Shown here: positions 13,729-13,786 of the stretch, piece by piece | Numbering within the stretch: the stretch's first letter is position 1 | Layout: each line of letters starts with the position of its first letter | Origin: Pirellulales bacterium | GTDB taxonomy: Bacteria > Planctomycetota > Planctomycetia > Pirellulales > JALHLM01 | Reading direction: 5' to 3' | Assembly (NCBI GenBank): GCA_022844585.1 | Contig: JALHLM010000103.1 | Location: 1 to 13,786 of the forward strand | Length of the DNA: 13,786 bases | Made by a program: the position numbers and the translations under genes | Notes under the pieces: model-generated | Seen by the model: the letters and a program-made list of their open reading frames with translations, nothing else | What the model was told of the DNA's origin: nothing | Database searches by the model: none

Positions 13729-13786
13729 GCACGGTTCGTGGGCTTGGACGATCACGACGAGGAAGTGCAGATGTGTGCGTGAAACG
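13729..13786 (+). mobile_element. IS110-family transposase, 5' fragment, possibly frameshifted
   Basis: The frame reads ARFVGLDDHDEEVQMCA and meets TGA at 13780-13782. IS110 recombinases begin with (K/R)(F)VG(L/I)D.H...VQVCV, with the first DEDD catalytic Asp in VGLD; the match is clear over about 15 residues. The expected continuation VCVKR can be read by skipping two bases after CAG at 13768-13770 (GTG TGC GTG AAA CG), so a small frameshift lies near 13771. Only the first codons are inside the window, so it is unknown whether the rest of the element follows or whether this is another relic. The start codon is not evident; GTG at 13738 lies inside the motif. Confidence 0.45.

Larger units (their letters stand above)
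13482..13786. other. Non-coding tail: downstream region and IS110-type left end
   Basis: No complete gene is present in these 305 bases. Near its start, GGTGCCTGGGGCAGGGGCGA (13495-13514) resembles a dispersed string I associate with planctomycete genomes. CGCTGGGGC (13538-13546) pairs with GCCCCAGTG (13578-13586), with one G-T pair, over a 31-base loop. Structured sequence at 13621-13716 and a transposase beginning at about 13729 follow. The exact boundary of the mobile element cannot be set, because IS110-family elements lack long terminal inverted repeats. Confidence 0.45.

Noticed and set aside
13388..13732. Minus-strand open frame over the right edge
   Set aside because: It covers the structured IS left end and the tail of the KaiC-like gene; it is more likely an RNA/IS-end region than a protein.
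1..13786. CRISPR array, tRNA or rRNA genes
   Set aside because: I saw no regularly spaced direct repeats, no tRNA cloverleaf with a TTCGANNC-type arm in a gap, and no rRNA-like sequence.

Overview
The window reads as chromosomal DNA of a planctomycete, most likely from the Pirellulales/Lacipirellulaceae side. GC is high (about 60%) and GC at third codon positions is strong. It carries planctomycete-style families: a DUF58 protein, a PEP-CTERM protein with HAF repeats, and a BlaI plus M56-peptidase pair. It also contains a dispersed repeat whose translation includes the string TSPTRKRGG, which I recall as common in spurious short planctomycete ORFs. The organism call is inference from gene content; no rRNA or other phylogenetic marker is present.

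Layout. 1-291: 3' end of a DUF58 gene (+), followed at 321-950 by a small SGNH/GDSL-like protein (+). 970-2001: a two-helix K+ channel with a TrkA/RCK domain (-), ending tail-to-tail with the SGNH gene. 2185-3660: a divergent Nramp-family transporter (+) with a hairpin/T-run terminator. 3661-4025: a gap holding what looks like the decayed C-terminal end of an IS110-family transposase (-). 4026-4721 and 4868-5476: two genes for exported proteins of unknown function (-), separated by a perfect 32-bp inverted repeat. 5596-6357: an alpha/beta-hydrolase esterase (-). 6358-6695: a non-coding gap with two dyads. 6696-6911: a small hypothetical gene (+). 6969-9545 and 9542-9937: a two-gene operon (-) in which a BlaI-family repressor is followed, with an ATGA overlap, by an 858-residue M56 (BlaR1-type) metallopeptidase fused to a PDZ and S41 C-terminal-processing protease. 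10177-11133: a PEP-CTERM/HAF-repeat exported protein (-). 11289-12527: a lipoprotein aldose 1-epimerase (+). 12600-13481: a single-domain KaiC/RecA-like ATPase (+). 13482-13786: apparently the left end of an IS110-family element, with a structured non-coding stretch followed by the first codons of a transposase.

How the genes work together. The one clear functional unit is the BlaI and M56-PDZ-S41 pair. BlaI probably represses its own operon through a 14-bp inverted repeat that brackets a TTGACA-N17-TAAATT promoter. The membrane protein would carry the M56 zinc site, and in place of the usual penicillin sensor it carries a second protease of the S41 class. This pair and the putative IS110 left-end RNA are the most interesting items. 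Several other genes are ordinary families with altered key residues: the SGNH protein lacks the DxxH block, the channel filter is SVGYTE, the Nramp protein lacks DPGN and the TM6 MPH motif, and the KaiC-like protein lacks the paired catalytic glutamates. The rest is a mixture of independent transport, envelope and housekeeping genes with no evident common pathway.
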